DNA from: Candidatus Lindowbacteria bacterium RIFCSPLOWO2_12_FULL_62_27
GTDB taxonomy: Bacteria > Lindowbacteria > 2-12-FULL-62-27
Direction of reading: 5' to 3'
Length of the DNA: 64,000 nucleotides
Assembly: GCA_001784175.1 (NCBI GenBank)
Contig: MFPR01000003.1
Coordinates: 11,836-75,835 of the forward strand
How positions within the stretch are numbered: position 1 is the first letter of the stretch; each line of letters starts with the position of its first letter. The notes under the pieces were generated by a model. It did no database searches and was not told the DNA's origin. It worked only from the letters and a program-made list of their open reading frames with translations. Below are positions 43,443 to 52,210 of this stretch, one piece after another. Made by a program: the position numbers and the translations under genes.

Positions 43443-44318
43443 CTATGGAAGTAAAGACCGGGCGAGGGGTTTGAGTTGGTGTCTCCTGGCGTCGGCAATC
43501 AGACGCCTCTCGCCGTCGGAGAGATCGAGAAGGAATCGATACCGGTTCTCGCAAACGGAGATCAGTTTCTCCGGGCTTATTTTTTCGCTTCTGCGGACAA
43601 GTTGCCGGAGATCGTCCCAATCGTATTTTGCCGAACGCAGGCGCTTGATAAAACGACCGGAGTCGAATGGATCCCTGACGTTCCAGCATTTGACCACCGT
43701 AAGCGCCCTGATGAGCGACGCCTTGAGAGGTTTCTCGGCCGCTTTGGCCAGGTCGTAGAGATCCCGGGAGCGGACCCGTTGTGAGGAGGCGCGAATCTTC
43801 TCGGCCAACAGTTCCTCGAACCGGAGTGCCGGAACGGAGAATGGCTTGAATTCGAGATGCTTGAAATAGGATTGAGGTTTCAGAGGCATTTCCACCGGCG
43901 CGAGAGAGGGTGATTCCCGGAGACTGACCTCCAGTTTGAATTTGCCCGAGTTCCAATCGTGCCCGTACTGGATGTTCGCCCCGCACGACTTCTTATCGTC
44001 CGTCACATAGAAATCCTTGGAGTCCACATCAAAGGAGATGCCGCAGGCCGGTTTCCCCAAAGTCCCAAGCATCGCAATGATGACATCATCCGCCTTCTGA
44101 CTGCTGGTGTTGGTAAAGTCCAAGTCGATGGAAAAGCGGGTCTCTTTGCCATAGACGCATTTGCGGAGGCACGTACCGCCCTTGAAGGCCAACGTGTCGA
44201 GGATTCCCGCATCGTGGAATATCTTGAGGACATAGGTCAGGACGATCTCACGCTCGGCCACCTCTATCCCAACGTGTGCGCCCTGGGCGAAGAGGTCGGC
44301 GTATCGTTGTTCAATCAT
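43443..44318 (-). CDS. abiEii: AbiEii-type nucleotidyltransferase toxin
   Basis: A 291-residue protein of the AbiEii/DUF1814 nucleotidyltransferase family, toxins of type IV abortive-infection systems. The active-site pattern LAFKGGTCLRK followed by RFSIDLDFT (Gly-Gly and Asp-x-Asp) is intact near residues 44 and 60, and the C-terminal helical region with ELLAEKIRASSQRVRSRDLYDLAK is conserved. The ATG overlaps the antitoxin stop by 4 bp. Confidence 0.88.
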   Translation of the reverse strand: MIEQRYADLFAQGAHVGIEVAEREIVLTYVLKIFHDAGILDTLAFKGGTCLRKCVYGKETRFSIDLDFTNTSSQKADDVIIAMLGTLGKPACGISFDVDSKDFYVTDDKKSCGANIQYGHDWNSGKFKLEVSLRESPSLAPVEMPLKPQSYFKHLEFKPFSVPALRFEELLAEKIRASSQRVRSRDLYDLAKAAEKPLKASLIRALTVVKCWNVRDPFDSGRFIKRLRSAKYDWDDLRQLVRRSEKISPEKLISVCENRYRFLLDLSDGERRLIADARRHQLKPLARSLLP

Positions 44319-45136
44319 CCGATTCGCACCTCACCCAGTAGATCCTCCTTCGGCACATTTAGAATGAGGTTCCACCGCGCATCCAGTTTCCCCTTCGTAC
44401 CCCATCTTCGAGGAGACCCAAGCAGCGCCGGATTTTTTTTCACCTGGCCGGCGAGATAGGATTTCAGTCTGGCTGGCAGAGCAATACGCAACAGTTCGCA
44501 CAGGTAAGCGAAACGACGGGCCAGAGCGCTGTCATCGAATCGTTGAAGATAGTCCAGTACCTTGGTCACGTCCATCTTCCGACCCGCATGGAATAACGCC
44601 TGCGCTCCGGCCTCAATGCCTCCGACAAGATCGGGACGGTCGAGTGCGTCCAAGATCGACCGTTCCACGTCCGATACGTTGATCTTCTCACCCATGATCA
44701 TGGCTTCCTTGTAGCCGAAGAATCGTTTGGCCGACAGCTCGACAAACTGGAATCGGACATTCTTGAGATCCATCGGCCGCTTGGGACGCCGCACCGCGAT
44801 ATGAATGACGCGTGGAATTTGCGTCAACAACCCATGATGGGCGCACGCGAACCGGTAGGCAAAGAAGTGGGATTTTGGGAGCAGGCGCGCCATCAAGTAG
44901 GGATTCATTTCCGGCACACCCTTCGGTCCCCTTGCGACCCCCACCAGGAGATAGTGGCCTTTTGTCAGCATTTCCAACCAGCCCTTTTTTCTGAGAACGT
45001 GCGCCATTTTGCGGGCATAGCCATTGGAGCAGCGCATGCGTTTCATAATATCGCCGATTGAGATCAGGCGCTGCTTTTCCCATTCCCATGCCAAGACAAT
45101 ATCGGCTTCCCGTTTGGAGAGGCTTCTTTGAGTCAT
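44315..45136 (-). CDS. abiEi: AbiEi-type antitoxin
   Basis: A 273-residue protein with an N-terminal winged helix-turn-helix (ISIGDIMKRMRCSNGYARKMAHVLRKKGWLE) and an AbiEi-type C-terminal part. Known AbiEi proteins repress their own promoter by binding inverted repeats, and an inverted repeat at 45155-45173 sits just upstream. The start at 45136 (MTQRSLSK) is used because AAAGGACAG lies just before it and promoter and operator are directly upstream; the longer frame to 45217 would include them. Confidence 0.85.
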   Translation of the reverse strand: MTQRSLSKREADIVLAWEWEKQRLISIGDIMKRMRCSNGYARKMAHVLRKKGWLEMLTKGHYLLVGVARGPKGVPEMNPYLMARLLPKSHFFAYRFACAHHGLLTQIPRVIHIAVRRPKRPMDLKNVRFQFVELSAKRFFGYKEAMIMGEKINVSDVERSILDALDRPDLVGGIEAGAQALFHAGRKMDVTKVLDYLQRFDDSALARRFAYLCELLRIALPARLKSYLAGQVKKNPALLGSPRRWGTKGKLDARWNLILNVPKEDLLGEVRIG

Positions 45137-45154
45137 ATTATCTGTCCTTTTGAA

Positions 45155-45173
45155 TGTTACTGAATTTGTAACA
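45155..45173 (-). promoter_or_regulatory. Inverted-repeat operator of the abiE genes
   Basis: TGTTAC (45155-45160) and GTAACA (45168-45173) are perfect 6-bp arms with a 7-bp spacer, next to the -10 element and 18 bp before the antitoxin ATG. This matches the expected position of a self-repression site for the antitoxin. Confidence 0.6.
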
Positions 45174-45201
45174 TTGTCGTGTATAAATATCGTCATGTCA
45201 A
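45173..45201 (-). promoter_or_regulatory. Promoter of the abiE operon
   Basis: On the minus strand TTGACA (45196-45201), exactly 17 bp, and GACAAT (45173-45178). The -10 touches the inverted repeat. The ATG of the divergent mosaic gene (45195) lies inside the -35 region. Confidence 0.6.
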
Positions 45202-46529
45202 GTTCGAAAGCACCCAAAAAAGGGAAAAGGGGTCATTTTTCCTTATTCCTTTTTCTCCTTTTCTTCTTTCTTCTCAACGCGATTCGGGGCGCGTCGGAAG
45301 TGGAACTCGACGGCCTCACGGCGCTTCGAAAGAGTTCCGTCTTGAGCGTCCGGCTGGATGACCGCTATCGTAAAAACCCGGCTGAAATCGCGCGCCTGCC
45401 GGTGGGTCTGCCCGATGGCGGCTCCGTGCCTCTCTCGGCACTGGCCGATATTGAGCATCCCGTTCGCAATGACGGGCGGCGTGTTCTCTCTATATTTAAC
45501 TTTGTGCTACCTATCGCCGCCCCAGCGGGAACTTATCGAATCAGAGTCGCTCTTCGTAGCCCTTTTTCCAAAAAACCGTTCTATAGACACAAGAATGGTG
45601 AGCCGATGGACATCTTCAAGGTGTCCGGTCGGAAGTTCGAGCCGGTTATTGTGGACGCGGGGACGATGAAGATGACGGGTCGGAGGTTCGAGCCGGTTAT
45701 TGTGGACGCGGGGACGATAAAAATGACGGGGCAGGCAGGATTCGAGCCCATAACCGTGCGGACAGATGAGATCAAGGTGACCGGGGTGAAGTTCGACCCA
45801 GTCACCGTCCGTACGGATGAGTTGAGCATGACCGGTCGTAGATTCGATCCTGTAACGCTCCGTACGGACGAGCTGACCATGACAGGCCGGCGCTTCGATC
45901 CCGTGAGTTTCCGTGCGTCCGAGGAAATGACGATGACAGGCCGGCGCTTCGATCCCATGAGTTTCCGTGCGTCCGAGGAAATGATGATGACCGGGCAGAG
46001 GACCGACCAGACAACGCCAGCAGCGTCAAAAACGGGCAATACGGATTTTTCGAAATCGACCGTGGAGAAAGAGAAATCGGTTCCCGAATTCAAACGCCCA
46101 TCGGGTCTTCCGGCAAAAACAGGACTGGACCCGGCGGAGTTTTCCTTTAGAACCAGTGGGAATGTCAAAGCATCATTCAACGGCCAGACTCTCCACGTTC
46201 ATGCTCCCGGTCTCGACGCGGGATGGAAGCTCAATTTTAATTTACCGCCCGAAGAGAAGGCGGCCTTTACGGTCAGCGTCGGGCAACCCTTCAAATTCAA
46301 ATTGAATCTCGCGGAATCCCCGCTAAATATCGTAGCATCCGGATCGGTGATGCTTGTGGCCCCGGGCACGGCGAAGGTGGAGTTCTCTTCCCTGATGGTG
46401 GCGTTCGATGGAGAGGAGAGTATGGATGTGGTGGAGCTTCCGGTGGCGGTCACGGCCGTCGGATCTGCGCAGGTGCCAGTGGGGACGTTGAAGATTTCTG
46501 TGTCGCCGGGTGAGGAGGTCGAGGAGTGA
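45195..46529 (+). CDS. Mosaic gene: czcA-derived patch joined to a tandem-repeat protein
   Basis: An open frame of 444 codons assembled from unrelated parts. Residues 1-28 have a basic start and a Phe/Leu-rich segment. Codons for 45280-45499 come from three pieces of czcA (see repeat entry), the third read in another frame. Next, APAGTYRIRVALRSPF and KPFYRHKNGEPMDIF closely match the neighbouring secreted protein (47331 onward). Then come seven 17-18-residue repeats ending in MTG, and a beta-rich C-terminal domain (GNVKASFNGQTLHVHAPG to the end). The start is uncertain. It may be a decayed gene whose 5' end was replaced, or a living chimera; the repeat and C-terminal parts show no internal stops. 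Confidence 0.55.
   Translation: MSSSKAPKKGKRGHFSLFLFLLFFFLLNAIRGASEVELDGLTALRKSSVLSVRLDDRYRKNPAEIARLPVGLPDGGSVPLSALADIEHPVRNDGRRVLSIFNFVLPIAAPAGTYRIRVALRSPFSKKPFYRHKNGEPMDIFKVSGRKFEPVIVDAGTMKMTGRRFEPVIVDAGTIKMTGQAGFEPITVRTDEIKVTGVKFDPVTVRTDELSMTGRRFDPVTLRTDELTMTGRRFDPVSFRASEEMTMTGRRFDPMSFRASEEMMMTGQRTDQTTPAASKTGNTDFSKSTVEKEKSVPEFKRPSGLPAKTGLDPAEFSFRTSGNVKASFNGQTLHVHAPGLDAGWKLNFNLPPEEKAAFTVSVGQPFKFKLNLAESPLNIVASGSVMLVAPGTAKVEFSSLMVAFDGEESMDVVELPVAVTAVGSAQVPVGTLKISVSPGEEVEE
45280..45499 (+). repeat. Composite copy of three czcA segments
   Basis: 45280-45353 matches 42147-42220 (72 of 74 bases). 45354-45454 matches 42353-42453 with about 3 mismatches. 45455-45499 matches 42750-42792 with a 2-bp CT insertion. 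The two deletions remove 132 and 296 bp and fall at short shared sequences (CGTCCGG and TTGA). Confidence 0.92.
45630..45995 (+). repeat. Seven tandem 51-54-bp repeats encoding RRFDPVTxRTDELTMTG-like units
   Basis: Units start at 45630, 45681, 45732, 45786, 45837, 45888 and 45942; five are 51 bp and two to three are 54 bp through one extra codon. The first two are almost identical in DNA; later ones diverge. The constant parts are Arg-Phe-Asp/Glu-Pro at the front and Met-Thr-Gly at the end. Confidence 0.9.
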
Positions 46530-46561
46530 GTTCCATGGTCTTTGGCGCCGATCAGTCGACC

Positions 46562-46756
46562 TTACGCCTTCCAAGGATGAGGAATCCCAAGGTCTCTGCA
46601 GATTTTCTGGACCATTCGATTGGACAATTCCCGGTGTCGGGGAATGCTCGAGGTTCTAAGTGTTTGCGGATGGTAATAAATCGTGTGGCGGGTACCTTCC
46701 CGGAAGAGGCGGCACCCGCGAGTTTCCAGATGCCGGATCGCCTCGCCTCTTTTCAT
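46562..46756 (-). CDS. hicA: HicA-family mRNA interferase toxin (locus 2)
   Basis: A 64-residue HicA protein: the catalytic His is in EGTRHTIYYHP near residue 23, then SIPRHRELSNRMVQKICRDLGIP. It follows hicB with a 4-bp overlap, the reverse of the order at 24.4 kb, and shares little sequence with that copy, so the two loci were acquired separately. Confidence 0.82.
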   Translation of the reverse strand: MKRGEAIRHLETRGCRLFREGTRHTIYYHPQTLRTSSIPRHRELSNRMVQKICRDLGIPHPWKA

Positions 46757-46977
46757 GCCGCGCGAATTTCGAGGGCTTCCCGGATCACCTCTCTATCTCG
46801 GACGAAGCGCCGGGCCAGTTCACGGTTGGCCTCCATGACCAACTTGACGGCTTCTTTCAAATTCCGCCGGGCTTCTGGAAGCGTCCGGCCCTGGGTGTTG
46901 GCGCCCGGCAGTTCCTCGACAAATCCGATCCACCATTTACCGTCTTTTTCAAAAACCGCAGTGAATTTACGTTTCAT
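46753..46977 (-). CDS. hicB: HicB-family antitoxin (locus 2)
   Basis: A 74-residue HicB antitoxin: KFTAVFEKDGKWWIGFVEELPGANTQGRTLPEARRNLKEAVKL shows the family's W-hGFhEELPG core. A C-terminal basic stretch follows, but no clear DNA-binding domain. It is first in its operon, divergent from the secreted protein gene 25 bp away. Confidence 0.82.
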   Translation of the reverse strand: MKRKFTAVFEKDGKWWIGFVEELPGANTQGRTLPEARRNLKEAVKLVMEANRELARRFVRDREVIREALEIRAA

Positions 46978-47002
46978 ATGCAGAGATTACCGCCGGCGGG
47001 TG

Positions 47003-49581
47003 ATGAAGTCAACTCGAATCGTTGGGCTGCTCGTTGGGCTGCTGTCGGCGTGTCTGGCCGGATTTCTATTGGCATGGGCTAGCCCCGCAAACGCCGTTCA
47101 GGTGGACGGTCCTGTGGCCGCCAGGGAAACTTACAGCCCGGGCGACGCAGTCGAAGTTTCGATCAAGGTCGTCAACGACGGCGCCAAAAAATAATATTTA
47201 TCCCGCTTCTGGACATCGACGGGCCGAATGGCGAGCCGGTTTACCGCGGTGCGCAGGACCGGCTCATGAGAAAGAAAAAGGTCCGGCTTGTGGCGGGGAA
47301 ATCCGAGACGGTCAGGTTCAGATTTGACCTCTCTCGCGATGCCCCGCAAGGGACCTACCGCGCCCGCGCGGCGCTTCGAAGTCCCTTCTCATCAAAACCT
47401 TTTTACCGTCATCGTAACGGGGAACTGATGGACGTGTTCATGGTTGCCGGGGGCGCCTCGGCTCCGGAAACCACGCCTATTTCGGCCGTCCCCGCGGTCC
47501 CTGAAATCCCGCCATTGCCCGCGCCCGAATTGGCCGGACCGCCGGATGAGCAGGCCAAAAATATTCTCCGGCTCATCCAGGACGCTTATGCGCGCAAGGA
47601 CCTCGACGGTATCGTGCAGTATCTTTCTCCGACCGCGGTCATCGCCCTCCCCTCCGGCCGGCAGGATGTTTCTACCTATCGGCGGACACTTGGATCGCTG
47701 TTCATGGCGCTGGACAATCCGCGGTGGGAATATGAAATCGTCTCCGTCAGCCCGGACCCCAAGAGCGGCGCGATCCGCGTCAGGGTTCAATCCACCTATT
47801 CCGCAAATCTGATTGAGTTGATCGGCGTCAATCCCGCGGCGCTGGAACGGGCCGGTGAGCCGCCGGCCCTGCAGTCGCGGGTTCTCGAATCGTTTAAGGC
47901 CTCTGCGGGGGAAATATTCGAATTCCGGCCGGATGTCTCCGGGCAGATGCGGATCGTCGAACTGGCATCGGTCCTGCGGCTCGATCCAACGATTGCAGAC
48001 CAGATCGCGGAGCTGACGGCCACGTGGGAGTCCAAGGTCGCCATTGTTTCACTTTTTTTCTATCTTGAGGAGAAAGAGGTGGACAAGTTCGCCTCCCTCA
48101 TCCACGAGAAATTCATCAACAATGACGACAACTCCTTCAACCACGGCAGGACCGAATTCCTTGAATCGGTCCGCGCCGACCTCGATCATCTCTCCAATTT
48201 CGACCACGGCGTCCGGGTGGAGTCGATCCTGTTCAACAGCGACCGTTCGGAGGCGCGCGTGCCGGTCACGTGGGACCGCCGCGCGCGTATCGGCAACACC
48301 AAGTCGGAGTGGACGGTCAAGGACAGAAAAACCGTTTTCACCTTGAAGCGCGGGTCCGGATTCAAACTCGCTCAAATCGAGGGCAGTCCCTTGTTCGGCA
48401 ATTCGAGTTTTCTCACACGCAAGACGCTGATCAACGCGGGCGAGGTCGACGCTGCGAAAGTGACGAAGGCGATCGTGGTGGACGACAAACGTGAGACAGC
48501 CGCCGCATCGAGCGCGGATGTGCCTGAACTTCCCGCGGAACAGCTTTCCAGCCTCAGCGTGAGTTCGGAAGTGACAGGCAGTATTTCGTCCAGCCCGACA
48601 ACGGATCAGACATGGACAGGCAATGTCGCCTTGATGACCAGCATGACCATCCCGGCCAGCGTCACGATTACCATCAAGGCGGCAACCGTGACAGTGGCGA
48701 ATAACGTAGCGATCACAGTGGAAGGCACGGTTGACGCCACCTCGGCGTCAACTACATTCAGCATGGGTACGGGTTCCAGTATCACAATTAATGGGATATT
48801 TAATGCAACCTCCGCGACGTTCAAGAAATCATCCGGGGCTGATACATGGAGTGGGATAACGACAGGATCGGCCGCCACTGTCACCCTTTCTTCCTGCACA
48901 CTCCAGGATGCGGACACGTTGGTTACCGTCAACGGCGGGTCACCCACATTTCAGAACGGGACGGTCAAACCCGGGTTTTGCGCTTTCTATATAAAGGGCG
49001 GGTCTCCGAGCATCTCGAATATTACATTTACGTCGAATACAGGGGCCGCCGCCACCGCATATGCGATGATTATCAGCGCGGGTACAACCATCACATTCAG
49101 TGATAATACAATCTCTAACCTGACCGGCCCTGTTATCAACGGATTCAGAAGAGCTGTTCAGATCAACAGCACTTTTTCGGGTACATATAATTCCTCTAGA
49201 AACGTCTTCGATGGTAATGCCCACTACGCCAACACCCCAGTGGGTGTCATGGCAAGCACCAGCAATGCAACATTAAATTTTACTAATGATGTTTACAAAA
49301 ACTGGTCGAATGGAATTCGAAGTGCGGGAGCCAACGAAGTCGATGAAGATGACGATGGCTCCCGGATGACCGTCACCAACTGCGATTTTTCTCGCGGCCC
49401 TCTTGTCGGCGGAAACGGCACTGGAGACGGGACGCCCAGCAACGTCTTAAACGGCTGTTATTTCGATAATTCCGGCAACGGAACCAGCGTAGATACGGGA
49501 ACAACTGTGCCGGATTCTGCCTCTTTTTCCTATGAAGATGTGTCGAGTGTCAGCAATCCACGCTCGACGAAAAACAACTGA
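47003..49581 (+). pseudogene. Secreted Ig-like/NTF2-like/beta-helix protein, broken by a one-base frameshift
   Basis: Starts MKSTRIVGLLVGLLSACLAG with a signal peptide ending at SPANA, then an Ig-like domain. The frame stops at 47192-47194 directly after a run of six A (GCC AAA AAA TAA). One more A, or a -1 slip, continues smoothly into IFIPLLDIDGPNGEP and on to 49581. Downstream parts are the rest of the Ig-like domain, a Pro/Ala linker, two NTF2-like domains (near 47560-47820 and 48030-48400), and a right-handed beta-helix (48600-49500) rich in Thr, Ser, Asn and Val. It is about 860 residues if joined. The lesion could be a sequencing error, a mutation, or slippage used on purpose; the sequence cannot decide. 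Confidence 0.7.
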
Positions 49582-49714
49582 AATGGGCTGTTCCACGATC
49601 CTGTTCGGTCTTGTGATTCCAAGAGATGACTTGAAGACCATCCGCCGGTCGGCGTTTCCATTAGACCTGCAGGCAGGTCACTTGGATGGGCGTTTTGTTG
49701 GGGGGATCGATGCG

Positions 49715-52012
49715 GTGGCGGAGATTGGCAGGCGGTCCGTCTGCTGTCCATCCCGGTGCCCGGCCGGCATCCGGATTCTGTCGGCTCTCTGGATAGTTGC
49801 CTGTTTCTTTGGGTCGACTCCCTGTTTTGCCCTCAGCGTCATGTTCCCGGGCGAGGGCATCAAAGTCGTGACGGCGCGCGCGGGCAAGGAGATCCAGAAG
49901 GTCCGGGAGATGGACAACGACGTGGGCCGCGCGGTGGACGGGGGCCTTCGGCTGATCGACCCCAATACGTGGGGCGTGAATTTCGATCAATTTAATTTTG
50001 CGATGACGGCGGCGGGCTACAAAAAAAGCGTGGACGGCAACAAGTCCCGTTCTTTTTTCGACCGGGGGACGCATGAGGAGGCGTCGTTCAAATTGGACGG
50101 CAAGAAGCGATATCTCCAGCTCGGCGGCGGCGAATTCAGCACGAACGCAAGCGTGCGATTCACGGACGACCGCCAAGTCCAGCCCAAAAAACGGTGGCTC
50201 ATGCAAGGCGTATATGGAACGTTCGAACGCGCCGACCGCTACAGCCTGCGTCTGGGAAATGTCAGCGGAAGCTTTTCGTCCTACTCCCTTTCGGCAAGCT
50301 CCAACGTCGGCATTCACTACACCAACAAATTCCTCGGCGACCAGTCGCCCGCGCAGGAATTCCAGATGTATCTGGCCCGGCCCACCCGGGCCCTCGCCGC
50401 CACGTCCTTCGACCGGTTCGTCTATGGGTTTCGCCTGGGCGGTATCGGAAAATCGCGCTGGAAATCCATCCAGCAGTTGGGCCTAAGTTACGCGAAGACA
50501 AAGGATCAGGTGGACAGTATCGAGGACACCAACGCCCGCCCGGCCAACGCGGTCGAAAATGACGTCTACGCGGTTGACGCGGATCTCAATGTGACTCCGA
50601 AACTCAACGTGAAAGCCGAGGCGGCCTATTCCCGTTTCGATCCCAACACGCAGTCCGATCCAACGGATCGCATATTCGGCTATGCATACAAGTTCAACAC
50701 ATCCTATCAGTCGCCTGCTCGGTGGATGTTTGACCCGGCGCGCTGGAGCCTCGGTTTCGAACACGTCGATCCGACCTACCGCGCGACTTCCGGCGGTGGG
50801 TCGGCCGACGCCCAGCGGTTCAACGGCGGCGTCTCCACGGCCCTGAAGTCCGCCTTGGATTTGCCTGACGCCCAGATCGGCTATACGTTTTCCGGGAATA
50901 AAAATAATCTCGACGGCCAGCTCGCGAGGCGGACGACCACGGAGATTCATTCGGCGAATGCGAGTTTCAAACCGTTTCAGAAATACGCGCTGGAGAAAAG
51001 CGGCGCGCGGATCAAAGAGATCGCCAAAAACATGAGCGCGTCCGCCGCCGTTCAGCAGAACAAGAACTGGACCAGCGATAATACGACGCATACAACCACC
51101 AACAACCAGAATTATCAGCTCAATACTTCGACCGGGAGTCACACGCTTTCGACGTTCTTCCGATATCAGATCACGACGGAGAAAACGGCGGCGACGGGAA
51201 ACCGGCGGAACGAAAGCAAAGGGTTGACCTACGGATACAGGGACTTTGCGTGGCGCTTTTTCCCCGCCGCGCGTCTCCTGCCGGAACACGAGTTTAAAAC
51301 CGACCTGTCTTTGAACGCAACGCAGACGCTCGACAAAACCATGGACGCGGCCGGCCGGTCGCACAACCGGCAGTACGGCGTGACCGCGCAAACGGATGTG
51401 CGGGACGACGAGCGGCTGGACGTCAATTACTCGCTTGGGTTGACCGACAATCTCAACGAAAACAGCGATATCCGGACGACGAACTGGAAGTTCGCCTACG
51501 TGATTGAAAAATTCATCCATGCGGATGGAGAACTGGGGCTCTCGTACACGCAGAATAGGACGAGGGAAGAGATCAAGACACAGGACTACAGGGAGGAACT
51601 CTGGCGGGTGGACGCGAATTTGAAATGGGGCGGGCCGCCGGCGGAAGTGGCCGAGCTTCGCCAGCAGGTTGAGTTTGCGGTGCAGGAAATCCTGAAGACA
51701 TTCGCGTCGGAGGATTATCTTGGGTTTGTGAAGCTCGTCAGCGACAATTTCAAGGCGAACCGTGAGGAACTCCTGATCAACATCCAGAATCAACTGAATA
51801 TGGTGGACACGATCAAATACGACGGCGTCTGGATCAGCCGGACGGTGCCGGGGGAAGGCGGAGCTGAAGTGACATTCCTATGGCAACGCCGGTTGCGCGT
51901 AACGGCCACAGGCGCCGAGGAGCGCCAAACCGGTACGGCTTTATTTCGTCTGGAAAAATCGGGTGATCTATTTCTCCTTCAGGAAATCCGTGAGGCCAAT
52001 CCATTTTTTTGA
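49715..52012 (+). CDS. Outer-membrane beta-barrel protein with C-terminal NTF2-like domain
   Basis: About 765 residues. The start is unclear: the frame is open from 49532, but GTG at 49715 with GGGGGG nearby places the hydrophobic signal segment (ILSALWIVACFFGSTPCFA) near the N-terminus. The middle, about residues 110-640, is a long run of amphipathic strands with many Tyr, Arg, Gly and Asn, as in a large barrel of over 20 strands. The last 125 residues (from EVAELRQQVEFAVQEIL) form an NTF2-like domain similar in style to those in the upstream secreted protein. I infer a cell-surface pair: this protein in the outer membrane, the beta-helix protein outside. Confidence 0.7.
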   Translation: MAEIGRRSVCCPSRCPAGIRILSALWIVACFFGSTPCFALSVMFPGEGIKVVTARAGKEIQKVREMDNDVGRAVDGGLRLIDPNTWGVNFDQFNFAMTAAGYKKSVDGNKSRSFFDRGTHEEASFKLDGKKRYLQLGGGEFSTNASVRFTDDRQVQPKKRWLMQGVYGTFERADRYSLRLGNVSGSFSSYSLSASSNVGIHYTNKFLGDQSPAQEFQMYLARPTRALAATSFDRFVYGFRLGGIGKSRWKSIQQLGLSYAKTKDQVDSIEDTNARPANAVENDVYAVDADLNVTPKLNVKAEAAYSRFDPNTQSDPTDRIFGYAYKFNTSYQSPARWMFDPARWSLGFEHVDPTYRATSGGGSADAQRFNGGVSTALKSALDLPDAQIGYTFSGNKNNLDGQLARRTTTEIHSANASFKPFQKYALEKSGARIKEIAKNMSASAAVQQNKNWTSDNTTHTTTNNQNYQLNTSTGSHTLSTFFRYQITTEKTAATGNRRNESKGLTYGYRDFAWRFFPAARLLPEHEFKTDLSLNATQTLDKTMDAAGRSHNRQYGVTAQTDVRDDERLDVNYSLGLTDNLNENSDIRTTNWKFAYVIEKFIHADGELGLSYTQNRTREEIKTQDYREELWRVDANLKWGGPPAEVAELRQQVEFAVQEILKTFASEDYLGFVKLVSDNFKANREELLINIQNQLNMVDTIKYDGVWISRTVPGEGGAEVTFLWQRRLRVTATGAEERQTGTALFRLEKSGDLFLLQEIREANPFF

Positions 52013-52210
52013 TTTTGCCGCCCCTTTCCGATTCCCGCGGTGTTTCGCTCGGCCGGTGTCGGGCTTGGATTGCATCCGTTCCTCGGCCGGGATGAGAAAT
52101 TTTGATGTGCTTCTTAAGACACATCCGGCCCGGCCCGGAACGCAGGCCGTATCGAGCAGCAGGCAGTGATCCAGCGCGATATCGAAATGCGGGCAGGAAA
52201 ACGAGCCCAT
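51968..52210 (-). CDS. Small Cys-rich protein after hemerythrin
   Basis: An 80-residue protein whose N-terminal half has the pattern CPHFDIALDHCLLLDTACVPGRAGCVL, four Cys with a conserved spacing that suggests a metal or Fe-S site. The C-terminal half is basic and low-complexity. It starts on the last base of the hemerythrin stop and overlaps the converging barrel gene by 45 bp. I recall similar small Cys proteins beside respiratory regulators but cannot name a family. Confidence 0.5.
   Translation of the reverse strand: MGSFSCPHFDIALDHCLLLDTACVPGRAGCVLRSTSKFLIPAEERMQSKPDTGRAKHRGNRKGAAKSKKWIGLTDFLKEK

Noticed and set aside
45630-45995. CRISPR array at the short tandem repeats
   Set aside because: Repeats are contiguous with no spacers and keep an open reading frame.
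50483-51793. Minus-strand frame inside the barrel gene
   Set aside because: The forward frame has barrel features and a signal segment; the reverse is low-information.
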